64,000 bases of DNA from Polyangia bacterium (GTDB lineage Bacteria > Myxococcota_A > Polyangia > Fen-1088): the NCBI GenBank assembly GCA_036268875.1, contig DATATI010000001.1, forward strand, positions 124,001 through 188,000. The letters run 5' to 3'. Below are positions 28,773 to 37,090 of this stretch, in pieces. The notes beneath the pieces are model-generated. The model was given only the letters and a program-made list of their open reading frames with translations, ran no database searches and had not been told where the DNA came from. A program made the position numbers and the translations under genes. Position 1 is the first letter of the stretch, and the number at the start of each line of letters is the position of its first letter.

Positions 28773-30601
28773 CAAAGACCGCTGAGGTGGCGGGTCAGCA
28801 GATCCATCAACGGTCCGTGTGACCACAGGGGCGTGAAGGTGTGGTCGGGCCCGTCGATGGTGTCCATCGTGACGTGCCCCTCCAGCTTGCCGGGCGGGCC
28901 CAGCCGGCGTAGCCCACGGCCGAGGTGGGCCTGGATGTTGTCCAGGCCGGGATCGGTCGCGCAGAAGATCAGGTATGTGTTGATCCGGCGGGCGATGCTG
29001 GCGCGAAAAGCGGTCAGCACCTCGTCCTGCGGGGCGCGCACCATCTCCAAGAGCGGCGACATCTGATCGCGGGCCACGTCGGCGGCGCGCGCGCCCAGCA
29101 GGCGCGCGACGCGCGGAATATCCACGTCGCCGCGCAGCAGCTTGGCCCAGCTTTCTGCTTTGAACAGCGACTGGCGATAGTGCTGCGACGCCTGATAGCT
29201 GGTCCGCCGGGCCACGTCCAGCGACGTGCCTTCCTTCCAGAAGAAAAGCTGTGGGTTGATCAGCATCGTGCTGTCGATGGCCGGATCGGTCAGGGCGGCG
29301 TGAAAGGCCACAAACGCACCCGAGCAAAGACCCATCACCGTCACCGCCGCGAACGATCCCCGGTCGCGCAGAAACTTCACCGCGCCCTGCGCTTCGGGCA
29401 CGGAGATCATCGAGTAAAGCCGCGCCCCCACCGGATCCTCGCCGGCGCTGTCGCCCAGGCCCGAGAGATCCAGGCGCAGCGACGTCATCCCGCGCCGGGC
29501 CCATGCGCGGGCCATCTCGACATAAAGGCGGTTGGGGCCGACGCGGCGGATGGCGCCGGCGTTCAACATGATCACCCCGCGCCGGCGGGCTGGCGCGCTG
29601 TGGCCGTTGCTGCCCTCGCCGGGCAACGGTTCACAGAGGATCCCGTGCAGGCGCAGGCCGCCGGCGACGAACGAGACCGCTTCCTCGCGCACGGCCGGAC
29701 CACCGCTGGCGGGCGCGGGAATGGTCGACGCGTTCTTCAGAAGATCCGTTGCCGCCGGCGAACGGACTTGAGGGGCGGGCTGACTGTGCGCCACCAGCCA
29801 GTCGGCCATCGCCTGCATCGCGGCCACCGGCCGCACCGAACGATGCGGATCCTGCATCAGGGCAAGATACCCGGGCACCTTCGATTCGCACGTCTCCACG
29901 CCCAGGCTTTGCAGCCGCTTGGTCAGGCGGCTGTCGTCGGGAATGTCGTCGCGTTGCAGGATCAGCGCGGCTTCGGCCGGCCGGCGAGCGATGGTCAAAA
30001 GATTCAGCGCGGTCAGCGCCTGCATGGTCGACGCCGACAACAAGAAACCCGCCGCCTCTTCCTCGTCGTCGCCGCGACCCAAGGTCATGCCCGGTCGTGC
30101 CGCCGGCGCCCCGGTGTCGCCGGTCAGGCGCAGCATCTTCATCTCGCGCAGGAAGGCCTTGCCGCTGGCGCAAGGCGCCCACAAGACCTGGGCGCGCACG
30201 TCGCTGCGGCCGGCGGCCGCGCTGGCGGCGAGCAGCGCGCCCAGGCGCAGGCCGACCAGCGCCACCTGCGCGCAGCCGCTCAAGCGCTTCGCTTCGTCGA
30301 TGGCGGCGCCGATGCTGTGCAGCCAGGCCGCCACGCGATCGGGCTGGCCATCGTCGCCCGACGAATCGCCGGTGCCGTGATAGTCGAAGCGCACCACCGG
30401 CAATCCCGCCGAGGCCAGCGCATCGCCGAGCGCGCGCAGGCCGCGGTGGGCGCAGATCGCCTCGTAGCCGAAGGGCGGGCAGATCACCACCGCCAGGTCG
30501 CGCGCGACGCCGCCGTCGACCTCGGCGGCGGGCGGGTGATACCAGCCGAACAGCGGCGCCTCGGCGGCGCCGAACCAGAAAGGACGGCCGGTGTCGATCA
30601 A
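28772..30601 (-). CDS. fused tandem alpha/beta hydrolase (exosortase-associated hydrolase 2 + 1 type)
   Basis: A 609-residue cytoplasmic protein made of two alpha/beta-hydrolase domains. The N-half (about 1-280, VICPPFGYE, VVRFDYHGTGDSSG) resembles hydrolase 2 and the C-half (about 305-609, RVGPNRLYVEMARAW, LRLDLSGLGDSAG) hydrolase 1 of exosortase A exopolysaccharide loci. The nucleophile elbows are unusual: GLRLG (Arg119 instead of Ser) and GLCSG (Cys426 at the nucleophile position). A C-terminal His (PDHTF) is present. It starts with TTG sharing bases with the GH2 stop (TTGA) and overlaps the GNAT gene. A thioesterase or acyl-transfer role on carrier-bound substrates is inferred. Confidence 0.82.
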   Translation of the reverse strand: MIDTGRPFWFGAAEAPLFGWYHPPAAEVDGGVARDLAVVICPPFGYEAICAHRGLRALGDALASAGLPVVRFDYHGTGDSSGDDGQPDRVAAWLHSIGAAIDEAKRLSGCAQVALVGLRLGALLAASAAAGRSDVRAQVLWAPCASGKAFLREMKMLRLTGDTGAPAARPGMTLGRGDDEEEAAGFLLSASTMQALTALNLLTIARRPAEAALILQRDDIPDDSRLTKRLQSLGVETCESKVPGYLALMQDPHRSVRPVAAMQAMADWLVAHSQPAPQVRSPAATDLLKNASTIPAPASGGPAVREEAVSFVAGGLRLHGILCEPLPGEGSNGHSAPARRRGVIMLNAGAIRRVGPNRLYVEMARAWARRGMTSLRLDLSGLGDSAGEDPVGARLYSMISVPEAQGAVKFLRDRGSFAAVTVMGLCSGAFVAFHAALTDPAIDSTMLINPQLFFWKEGTSLDVARRTSYQASQHYRQSLFKAESWAKLLRGDVDIPRVARLLGARAADVARDQMSPLLEMVRAPQDEVLTAFRASIARRINTYLIFCATDPGLDNIQAHLGRGLRRLGPPGKLEGHVTMDTIDGPDHTFTPLWSHGPLMDLLTRHLSGL

Positions 30602-33186
30602 GACGTCGCCGCCAGCGCGATGCGCGTCGACGACTGCGCGTTCAGCGGCTGCACCTGACCGCGCGGATCGCTGGAGGCGCCCGCCCTCCGTAGACCCACC
30701 TGCCGGCTGCCGCCGGGGGCGACGTGAAAATAATTGTCGTCGGCGACGAAGCCCGGCACGTCGACGGCCACCGCCTGGGCAAACCGGCGGCTGCGCACCA
30801 CCAGCGTGAAGTGGCCGTCGGACAGCGCACGAGCCGAGGCCTCAAGCCCAAGGTCGGCCTCCTGCGGCCGCGCCCGGCCGGTGGGAAAAAAGAAAGCTTC
30901 GGCGGCCACGTCGCCCGACGCGGACACCAGCCGCGCCACCGCCAGATCGTGATCCGCGGGGCCGAAATGATAGGCCAAGGTGGTGTCGCGAAAACCTTCC
31001 AGCAGCGCCGCCGACGGCAGCGACAGCGTGCCCCGCGCTGGAACCGTCACCGGCGCGGCGCCAGCGCCCACCGGCACCTCGCCGTCGCGGTGCAAGGTCA
31101 GGCGCAGCTCGCCTTGCCAGGGCGCCGCGGTTTCATTGACGGCGTGCAGGACCGTCCCGTTCAAGCCTTCGTCCGAAAAGAACAGCGCCAGCGGTTGCAG
31201 CGCGCGCCGCACAAAGTGATACGCCGCCTTCGGGCGGCCGGCAGCGTCCAGCAAGCCCCACCCGGCGCCCGGCACCAGATCGCGCAGAAACCACACCAGC
31301 GCGCCCCGACAAGTTGAGCCCGGACGCCGCCACTCGGCGAACGCCGCCGCCATCACCTCGCCGCTCACCACCCGCCCCAGGGCCAGATACCGCTCCGGAT
31401 CATTCGATCGAAGGGTAGCGGGATCGACGCCAAAGAGAAGCGCCAAGTAGTGGTCGCGAACGTCGTCGAAGTCCCATCCGGCGCCGAGATCGCGCGGCAC
31501 GCCCGCTTTCCACGCCGGCGTGTGGGCGCGCGCCGGCGCGCCGCCGGTCACCGTCGCCAGCATCGCACCGTCCGGGATGTTGGCGAAGGCCAGGCACTCG
31601 GAGGCGAAGCGCACGCCCGAACGGCGCGCGTCTTCCAGCGGCCGGCGATACGCGCCCACGCCATAGTACGACGTCGTTCCCTCCGACGGCTGGTGCGGAA
31701 ACGCGCCCCCGCTGGCGCTGGACGGCCAATAGGGAACGTCCGGACAGAGGGCGCGCGCCGCGGCCGGCAGGGTCTGGCGAAACAGCGGTCGATCCCAGGT
31801 CGCGCGCGCCGCGCCCCACATCGCCGCTTGCTGTTCACCCTCGCTGTCGCCGCACAACAGCGCCAGCGACGGGCGGCCTTGCCAGCGACGCAGCATCTGC
31901 TGCGCCTCGATCTGCACGCCGGCCACGAAGGCTGGATCTTCCGGGTAGTCCATGTTGGCGAACATGAAGTCTTGCCAGACCAAGATTCCGAGCTCGTCGC
32001 AGAGATCGTAAAACGCGTCAGTCTCGTAGACCATCGGGCCGCCCACGCGCACCATGTTCATGCCGGCGGCGCGCACGGCGACGAGCGTGTCGCGCAACGA
32101 TTCGGCGTCGGCGTTCAAGGTGGTGACGTCGACTGGCGTCCAGCAAGCGCCGCGACAGAACACCGGCGTTTCGTTGACGGACAAGGCAAAGTCGCCGCCC
32201 GCGCTGGCCAGCGTGGCGGTGCGGAACCCTGTTTTTCCCAGATCGATCGTGACCTCGGCGCCGCCGATGGTGATCACCGCGCGCGCTTCGTACAGCGGTT
32301 GGGCGCCGTGCGTGTGCGGCCACCACCGCGCCACGCCAGCGATCCGCAGCGCGCCGGCGATGGCCACCGTCGCCGGCGCCGCGCCGGCGCCCGCCGCCAC
32401 GCGCACGTCCAGCGCGGCTTCGCGCGCGAGGCCGTCCGGGCCGATGACGATCAACCGCGCGCCGGCGATCGCATCGCCCCCACCGACGATCGGCCGCAAG
32501 GTCAGCGACAAAGCCACCGTGCCGACGTCGCCGGCGACGGTCGGGCGCAGGTCGATGTCGCCCACTTCGAAGCCGCGCTGGCGCAGCAGAGTGACGGGCC
32601 GCCACGGACCGACCGGCGGCGCGTCCGGCGACCAACCGGGGGTACGGCCAAGCAGCGTGGTGCGAACCCAACGGAGCTGCTGGTTCTCCACCATCGGCGC
32701 CCGCCAGCGCGGCCGCGGGCGCTTGACCGCCAAGACAACATCCAGGGCGTGAAACCGGATCAGCAGTTCGTTCTGCGCTATCAGACGTCCGGTGACGTCG
32801 ACGGCGGTGCGGAGGAACATGTTCTCGCTGTGAAGGACGAGCACCCCGTTCAGAAAAACGTCCGCCACCGTCGCCAGGCCCTCGAAGACCAGCGACCAAT
32901 GTTCGCCCGGGGCGGCCGACGCGCCAGCGAAGCGGCAGCGGTACCACCAGTCGGCGCCGTCCAGGCGCGCGGGCCCGGCCAAAGGAATCTCGACGCTCGC
33001 ACCACCGGCCCCGGCCGCTCGCAGCGCGCCGGCGGCCGTGCCGGGCGCCGCCGCCGGAAACCAGCGCAGACGCAAACTGGCCAGCGCGTCCGGTGTCGTC
33101 GCCGCGCCCGGCGCCGTCCAGCCAAGCTCCCACTGGTCCGCGACGGGCGCGCTGGTGGCCAGCGAATTCTGCCGCGCGGCTGGCAC
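30598..33186 (-). CDS. cytosolic GH2 beta-mannosidase-like protein
   Basis: An 862-residue glycoside hydrolase family 2 protein with a sugar-binding N-terminal domain (VADVFLNGVLVLHSENMF), immunoglobulin-like domain and (beta/alpha)8 barrel. Candidate acid/base Glu449 in LCGDSEGE (beta-mannosidases usually have GNNE) and nucleophile Glu530 in FASECL are both kept. No signal peptide, so it acts inside the cell, unlike the secreted GH2 at 16262. GTG start 17 nt after the carrier-protein stop; its stop overlaps the next start. Its place in a carrier-protein operon suggests a sugar conjugate as substrate or product; a transglycosylase role is possible. Confidence 0.85.
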   Translation of the reverse strand: MPAARQNSLATSAPVADQWELGWTAPGAATTPDALASLRLRWFPAAAPGTAAGALRAAGAGGASVEIPLAGPARLDGADWWYRCRFAGASAAPGEHWSLVFEGLATVADVFLNGVLVLHSENMFLRTAVDVTGRLIAQNELLIRFHALDVVLAVKRPRPRWRAPMVENQQLRWVRTTLLGRTPGWSPDAPPVGPWRPVTLLRQRGFEVGDIDLRPTVAGDVGTVALSLTLRPIVGGGDAIAGARLIVIGPDGLAREAALDVRVAAGAGAAPATVAIAGALRIAGVARWWPHTHGAQPLYEARAVITIGGAEVTIDLGKTGFRTATLASAGGDFALSVNETPVFCRGACWTPVDVTTLNADAESLRDTLVAVRAAGMNMVRVGGPMVYETDAFYDLCDELGILVWQDFMFANMDYPEDPAFVAGVQIEAQQMLRRWQGRPSLALLCGDSEGEQQAAMWGAARATWDRPLFRQTLPAAARALCPDVPYWPSSASGGAFPHQPSEGTTSYYGVGAYRRPLEDARRSGVRFASECLAFANIPDGAMLATVTGGAPARAHTPAWKAGVPRDLGAGWDFDDVRDHYLALLFGVDPATLRSNDPERYLALGRVVSGEVMAAAFAEWRRPGSTCRGALVWFLRDLVPGAGWGLLDAAGRPKAAYHFVRRALQPLALFFSDEGLNGTVLHAVNETAAPWQGELRLTLHRDGEVPVGAGAAPVTVPARGTLSLPSAALLEGFRDTTLAYHFGPADHDLAVARLVSASGDVAAEAFFFPTGRARPQEADLGLEASARALSDGHFTLVVRSRRFAQAVAVDVPGFVADDNYFHVAPGGSRQVGLRRAGASSDPRGQVQPLNAQSSTRIALAATS

Positions 33187-33203
33187 GTCCAGTGGCGAGC
33201 GGC

Positions 33204-33458
33204 TCAGCGGCCCCCCGTCAGCTCCTCGATGGCGGCGCGGATGGCGGCGATGCTCTCGAAGACGCTGCGCCTCAACATCGCGTCAGGGAACTCGACGTCG
33301 AAGGCGCCCTCCAGTGCCAGCATCACGTTGACGCTGGCGTGAGAGGTCATCCCCGCCTGATAGAGATCGTTCTCGTCAGTCAGGGTGGGGACTTCTTTGG
33401 CCAGGCGGCCGTGCTCGGTGAGGATCTCGCGAATCTTGGTGGTGGTTTGTTCGGGCAT
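33204..33458 (-). CDS. carrier protein (aminoacyl/acyl carrier)
   Basis: An 84-residue phosphopantetheine carrier. The attachment site is Ser39 in DLYQAGMTSHASVNVML; the TSxAS pattern is typical of carriers paired with amino acid:[carrier protein] ligases, whereas fatty-acid ACPs have DSL. The remaining sequence fits a four-helix ACP. It starts 9 nt after the holo-ACP synthase gene, which probably activates it, and lies in the same operon as the ligase at 34934. Confidence 0.9.
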   Translation of the reverse strand: MPEQTTTKIREILTEHGRLAKEVPTLTDENDLYQAGMTSHASVNVMLALEGAFDVEFPDAMLRRSVFESIAAIRAAIEELTGGR

Positions 33459-33467
33459 GGTGAGGCT

Positions 33468-33887
33468 CTATCCGTGGGCTTTGTCGACGACGATGACGGC
33501 CACGACGGCGGTGGCGTAGTCGCCTTCATGGCTGAGGCTGACGGACACGCTGGACCAGCCGGCCTCGTCGGCCAGTTGTTTGGCGCGGCCGTGCAGCACC
33601 AGATCCGTCCAGCCGCCGGGCATCTGCTTGACCTCGATCGATCGCAGGTCCAGGCCCTGATCGTCCAGGCGCAGCGCCTTCAGCGTCGCTTCCTTGGCGG
33701 CGAACCGCGCGGCGAACCGCGCCGGGGCCATCATGGGGTTCGCGTTGCAGGTGGCGATCTCGTCGGCGGTGCAGATACGCCGCATGTACGCTTCGCCCAG
33801 GCTGTCCAGTGAAACAGCCACCTGGCTGACTTGCACCAGGTCGACGCCCACCACCACCCGAGGAATTCCGCTGTTTGCGCTAGACAT
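33468..33887 (-). CDS. acpS: holo-[acyl-carrier-protein] synthase (AcpS-type phosphopantetheinyl transferase)
   Basis: Transfers the phosphopantetheine arm of CoA to a carrier-protein serine. Mg-binding Asp in VGVDLVQVSQV (Asp16) and the FAAKEATLKAL motif are present; 139 residues is a normal AcpS size. The ATG at 33887 was chosen because GGGAG lies 5 nt upstream; a GTG two codons earlier overlaps that site. Adjacent to the carrier-protein gene, so it may be dedicated to this pathway or be the general AcpS of the cell. Confidence 0.92.
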   Translation of the reverse strand: MSSANSGIPRVVVGVDLVQVSQVAVSLDSLGEAYMRRICTADEIATCNANPMMAPARFAARFAAKEATLKALRLDDQGLDLRSIEVKQMPGGWTDLVLHGRAKQLADEAGWSSVSVSLSHEGDYATAVVAVIVVDKAHG

Positions 33888-33944
33888 GTTCACTCCCGGT
33901 AGACATGGCGAGGGCCAGAAGGATCGGGCGTCGTTTGGTCGGTG

Positions 33945-34943
33945 TCAAGACGCTTGCCCTCCCACCAGCGACGCCAGCTTGGCCATCCCGCGCTCCCAGG
34001 CCAGCGCGGCGTCGGCCAGCATGGGCGCGAAATCGACGGCGCGCTTGGCGTTGACGGCGCGCGCGCCTTTCAAGATCAGCGCCTTCGCCGTCGACGAGAT
34101 CTCGGTGAAGGCGTCGGCCGCTTCCTGCAGCGGTCCGCCGCCCGCGCCCGCCAGCCAGCGCAGATAAAGCGCCGCCAGCTCGAACGAAGCCCCCAGTTGC
34201 CGGAGGGTGGCGAAGGCGTAGGCGTGATAGCGACCGAGGCCCTCCGTCTGCAGCCGGGCGATGTCGCCCCCGAATTGTCGCGCAAACCGGGCGATGGGAT
34301 TTGCCGCCGGTCGCCGCCCGAGGTGCCGGCCCAGCAGCGACGAGGAACGCACCCGCAGCTCGGCCGGCGACAGGCGCTGCACGCGATCGACGCGGATCAG
34401 CTCGGCGAAGAACGGCATGTACGCGGGATCGACAGGCAGCCCCAGCCGGAACAGCCCGACAAAGTCGTCGCCATCCAGGGCGTAGTAGCTGGCGTTGTGA
34501 AAGTAGCCCAGGCGGCGCGCCTCGGCGTCGATGTCTTGAATGACAATGGTGGTCTTGGTGTGCTGGGTTCGATAGTCGGTGCCCTTGGTGTCGGGGAGGA
34601 AGAAGGCGTCGGCTTCGGTGCTGATCAGCTTGCCGGCGGCGACGTGGCGGACGGCGTGGTCGATCAGCGGCTGCCACACCGTCAGCTCCTGCACGTCGAC
34701 GCCGTAGAGATCCCAAAGCTCGCTGTGCGGTGGCTTGAAGAAGGTCCATTGGTCATCTTCAAAGTCCACCGCCACCGTGAACGGCAGCATGGCCATCGGA
34801 TCCAGGCCCTGCGCGTGGAGGACTTCGATCCAGATGTCGACGTAGCAATTCTTCTCGACCCAGGCGCGATCCTCGGCGTGCAGCGCGTGGCGCTGGTACG
34901 TCGCCGGATCAAGGGGGAAGACCGCCGGGTGACTCAAGGCCAC
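33945..34943 (-). CDS. DUF1839-family protein, predicted acyl/aminoacyl transferase
   Basis: A 332-residue soluble protein with the hallmarks of DUF1839: PLDPATYQRHALHAEDRAW, CYVDIWIEVLHAQGLDP, FEDDQWTFFK and RLGYFHNASYYALDGDDF. Cys33 in NCYVD, with conserved His and Asp residues further on, resembles the papain-like/BtrH-type arrangement, in which a Cys takes an acyl group from a carrier protein; this is inference. The GTG start overlaps the ligase gene by 10 nt; an in-frame TTG two codons later is possible. DUF1839 genes are known to sit with carrier-protein ligases. Confidence 0.85.
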   Translation of the reverse strand: MALSHPAVFPLDPATYQRHALHAEDRAWVEKNCYVDIWIEVLHAQGLDPMAMLPFTVAVDFEDDQWTFFKPPHSELWDLYGVDVQELTVWQPLIDHAVRHVAAGKLISTEADAFFLPDTKGTDYRTQHTKTTIVIQDIDAEARRLGYFHNASYYALDGDDFVGLFRLGLPVDPAYMPFFAELIRVDRVQRLSPAELRVRSSSLLGRHLGRRPAANPIARFARQFGGDIARLQTEGLGRYHAYAFATLRQLGASFELAALYLRWLAGAGGGPLQEAADAFTEISSTAKALILKGARAVNAKRAVDFAPMLADAALAWERGMAKLASLVGGQAS

Positions 34944-35848
34944 AGTCGGTCGCGAACCTCTTTGGGCCAGGTCGCGGTGTCGCAGCCGTGATGGCGGAAC
35001 AGCGCCATCACACAGCGTTCAAGGCCGAATCCCAGGCACGCGGTGTGCGCGGTCTCGCCCGACTGGGTCTTGATGGCGAAGGTGTGGCCAAAATGTTCCT
35101 GGTGATAATTGAACGAGCACACCGCCGTCGGGTGCTCCTCGGAGATCACCGGCACCAGCACCTCGAACTTCAGCTTTTGATCTTTCTGGCTGACCGCCAG
35201 CATGCGCCCGCCGCGGCCGAAGAACGGATCCGACGCCACGTCGGGTTTGGCCGGCAAACCGAGCGACGTCAGCAGCTCGACGCCGCGCTTGACCCACAGG
35301 TCGCGCCACTGCACGACCATGTCCGGCGTCCCCACGCGCACGAACTCGCGCACGCGGAAGGCTTGCATGCGGGTCGGCTCGGCCGACGGTTCGTGGCGGT
35401 AGACCCAGTTCTGCATATCGACCAGGCGGCCCTTTTCCGGGATGACGCCGGTGAAGCTGGGATAGACCGGATAGCAGGCGGCCGGATTCAACACCACCTG
35501 GGTCATGCCCTGCAGATGCCCCCAAGGCTCGCCGGCGTGGACCTTCTCGCTGAGGCTGTGGTGATCCTTCTCGTTGCCGAAGAAGCTGAACACCGTGCCC
35601 GCCAGCTGCGGGAACGAATCCAGGAAGTCGCTGCGCTCCAGCACCTTGCGGTCGATTATCGGCGGGAACAGCATCACCTCGGCGCCGTCGTCGCGGGCCA
35701 CACGCGTGACCGCGTCGTTGAACCGCGCCAGCACGTCTTCGAACATCGGCCCGCGCCCGAACGCGCCCGGCACACCGACCGGAATGATCAAGCGATGCTT
35801 GACCATCTCTTCGTAGAATTTCCCCGGATCGTAGTCTTTCGCGGCCAC
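34934..35848 (-). CDS. amino acid:[carrier protein] ligase (seryl-tRNA-synthetase-like)
   Basis: A 304-residue class II aminoacyl-tRNA-synthetase-like enzyme that lacks the tRNA-binding arm of SerRS. In this family the protein adenylates a small amino acid (Gly or Ala in the described Bradyrhizobium and Agrobacterium enzymes) and transfers it to a carrier protein. Motif 2 is RMQAFRVREFVRVG (Arg160, Glu168), motif 3 is CLGFGLERCVMALF (Arg278). Cys125, Glu168 and Cys271 are candidates for the family's zinc site. Strong ribosome-binding site (AAGGAGG) before the GTG start. Carrier protein and AcpS are in the same operon. Confidence 0.92.
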   Translation of the reverse strand: MAAKDYDPGKFYEEMVKHRLIIPVGVPGAFGRGPMFEDVLARFNDAVTRVARDDGAEVMLFPPIIDRKVLERSDFLDSFPQLAGTVFSFFGNEKDHHSLSEKVHAGEPWGHLQGMTQVVLNPAACYPVYPSFTGVIPEKGRLVDMQNWVYRHEPSAEPTRMQAFRVREFVRVGTPDMVVQWRDLWVKRGVELLTSLGLPAKPDVASDPFFGRGGRMLAVSQKDQKLKFEVLVPVISEEHPTAVCSFNYHQEHFGHTFAIKTQSGETAHTACLGFGLERCVMALFRHHGCDTATWPKEVRDRLWP

Positions 35849-35865
35849 GCGGTCCTCCTTCGCGT

Positions 35866-37032
35866 TCAGTCGTCCTTGTACACCAGCAGCAGCGACGCGC
35901 TCTTGGACAGGATGCGGTCGTTGCCGATCATCAGCGCGGCCGAGAGGGAATCACGCAGGTGTCGCCCGACGCTGAAAGGGGTGTCGTTCTTGTAGCCCAT
36001 GATCCCGCAGATCCCCAGGGCATGCTGGACGATGTCCGCGGTCTGCTGCGACGTCGCGATCTTGAGGTTGTTCATCTTCAGAGCGAAGCCCAGGCTGGAC
36101 AGCGCTTCGTTGCCTTCCGGCGCGCGCAGCAAGCGATCGCTCTCGGCGTTCACCGCCTGCACGTTGTTGCGCATCGACTGCAGCCGCGTCGACAGCTCGG
36201 CCAGGCGCAACGCCGTCGGCGGCACAGTGCCGGGTTTCTTGCGCGCCTCGGCCCGCACGAAGGCGCTGGCCCGTGCGGCCGCGTCGGTGGCGATGCCCAG
36301 CCACACCGACGACCACAGCAAATGGGAAAAAGGCACCATGGTCTGCGCCGACGAGTCAGCGAACGAGCCGGGAAGGATCTGTTCTTCCGGTCCCGCCGAC
36401 GTCAGCTTGAAGCCGGGGCTGCACGTTCCGCGCATGCCCAGCGTGTCCCAGGCGGTGGTGCGCGCCAAATTGAAATCGCCCTTGCGCAACAGCACCAGCA
36501 CCTGATCGCTGGCCGCCGCATCGGGGGCGCGCCGGCAGGTGACCAGCAGATCGTCGGCCTGTTCGCCGTAGGAAATGGTGGTGGCGTCCTTGTTCAGCTT
36601 GAAGCGGCCGCCCTCGCGCTCGACGGCGCAGACGCTGGAGCGGGTGTCGCCGCCCACGCCGACCTCCGACGTCACCGAGGCGATCAGAAGTTGTCGTTCG
36701 CACAGCTCCGACAGATAGCGACGGAAGAACGGCGACGACAGCCCGTGCCGCGCGATGCAAGCCACCTGGATATGGTGCATGGCCACCACCATCCCGGTCG
36801 ACGAGCAGTGCTGGGCCAGGGCCATGCACATCGCGCCCAGCTCGGAGATGCCGTGGCCAAGGCCACCCAGTTCCTTGGGCACGAACGCGCCCAGAAGTTT
36901 TTCCCGTTTCAGCTCGTCGATGGCCTCGCGGGGAAAGCGCGCGTTGCGATCGACATCGTCGGCGTGGCGGGCGGCGATCTCGGCGCCGATACGCGCCGCC
37001 ACGGGGCTGGGTGACCTGGAAGGATCTGTCAC
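35866..37032 (-). CDS. acyl-CoA-dehydrogenase-like flavoprotein (probably acting on carrier-bound substrate)
   Basis: A 388-residue FAD-dependent dehydrogenase with the acyl-CoA dehydrogenase fold: N-terminal helical domain (FPREAIDELKREKLLGAF, ELGGLGHG), middle beta domain (LIASVTSEVGVGG) and C-terminal helical domain. Directly upstream of the ligase gene (17 nt apart). In this context the substrate is probably the aminoacyl-carrier thioester rather than a CoA ester, comparable to prolyl-carrier dehydrogenases, giving an unsaturated or imino acyl group. GTG start with GAGG about 9 nt upstream. Confidence 0.87.
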   Translation of the reverse strand: MTDPSRSPSPVAARIGAEIAARHADDVDRNARFPREAIDELKREKLLGAFVPKELGGLGHGISELGAMCMALAQHCSSTGMVVAMHHIQVACIARHGLSSPFFRRYLSELCERQLLIASVTSEVGVGGDTRSSVCAVEREGGRFKLNKDATTISYGEQADDLLVTCRRAPDAAASDQVLVLLRKGDFNLARTTAWDTLGMRGTCSPGFKLTSAGPEEQILPGSFADSSAQTMVPFSHLLWSSVWLGIATDAAARASAFVRAEARKKPGTVPPTALRLAELSTRLQSMRNNVQAVNAESDRLLRAPEGNEALSSLGFALKMNNLKIATSQQTADIVQHALGICGIMGYKNDTPFSVGRHLRDSLSAALMIGNDRILSKSASLLLVYKDD

Positions 37033-37090
37033 GCGGGGGTCCTCACTTTGATGAACGATGCAACAGTATCATCTTCCTCGATTATCCGCC

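Noticed and set aside
28925-30658. 577-codon open frame opposite the fused hydrolase gene
   Set aside because: Antisense shadow; the minus strand encodes a clear two-domain protein there.
31450-33342. 630-codon open frame opposite the cytosolic GH2 gene
   Set aside because: Antisense shadow without motifs; GH2 catalytic motifs are on the other strand.
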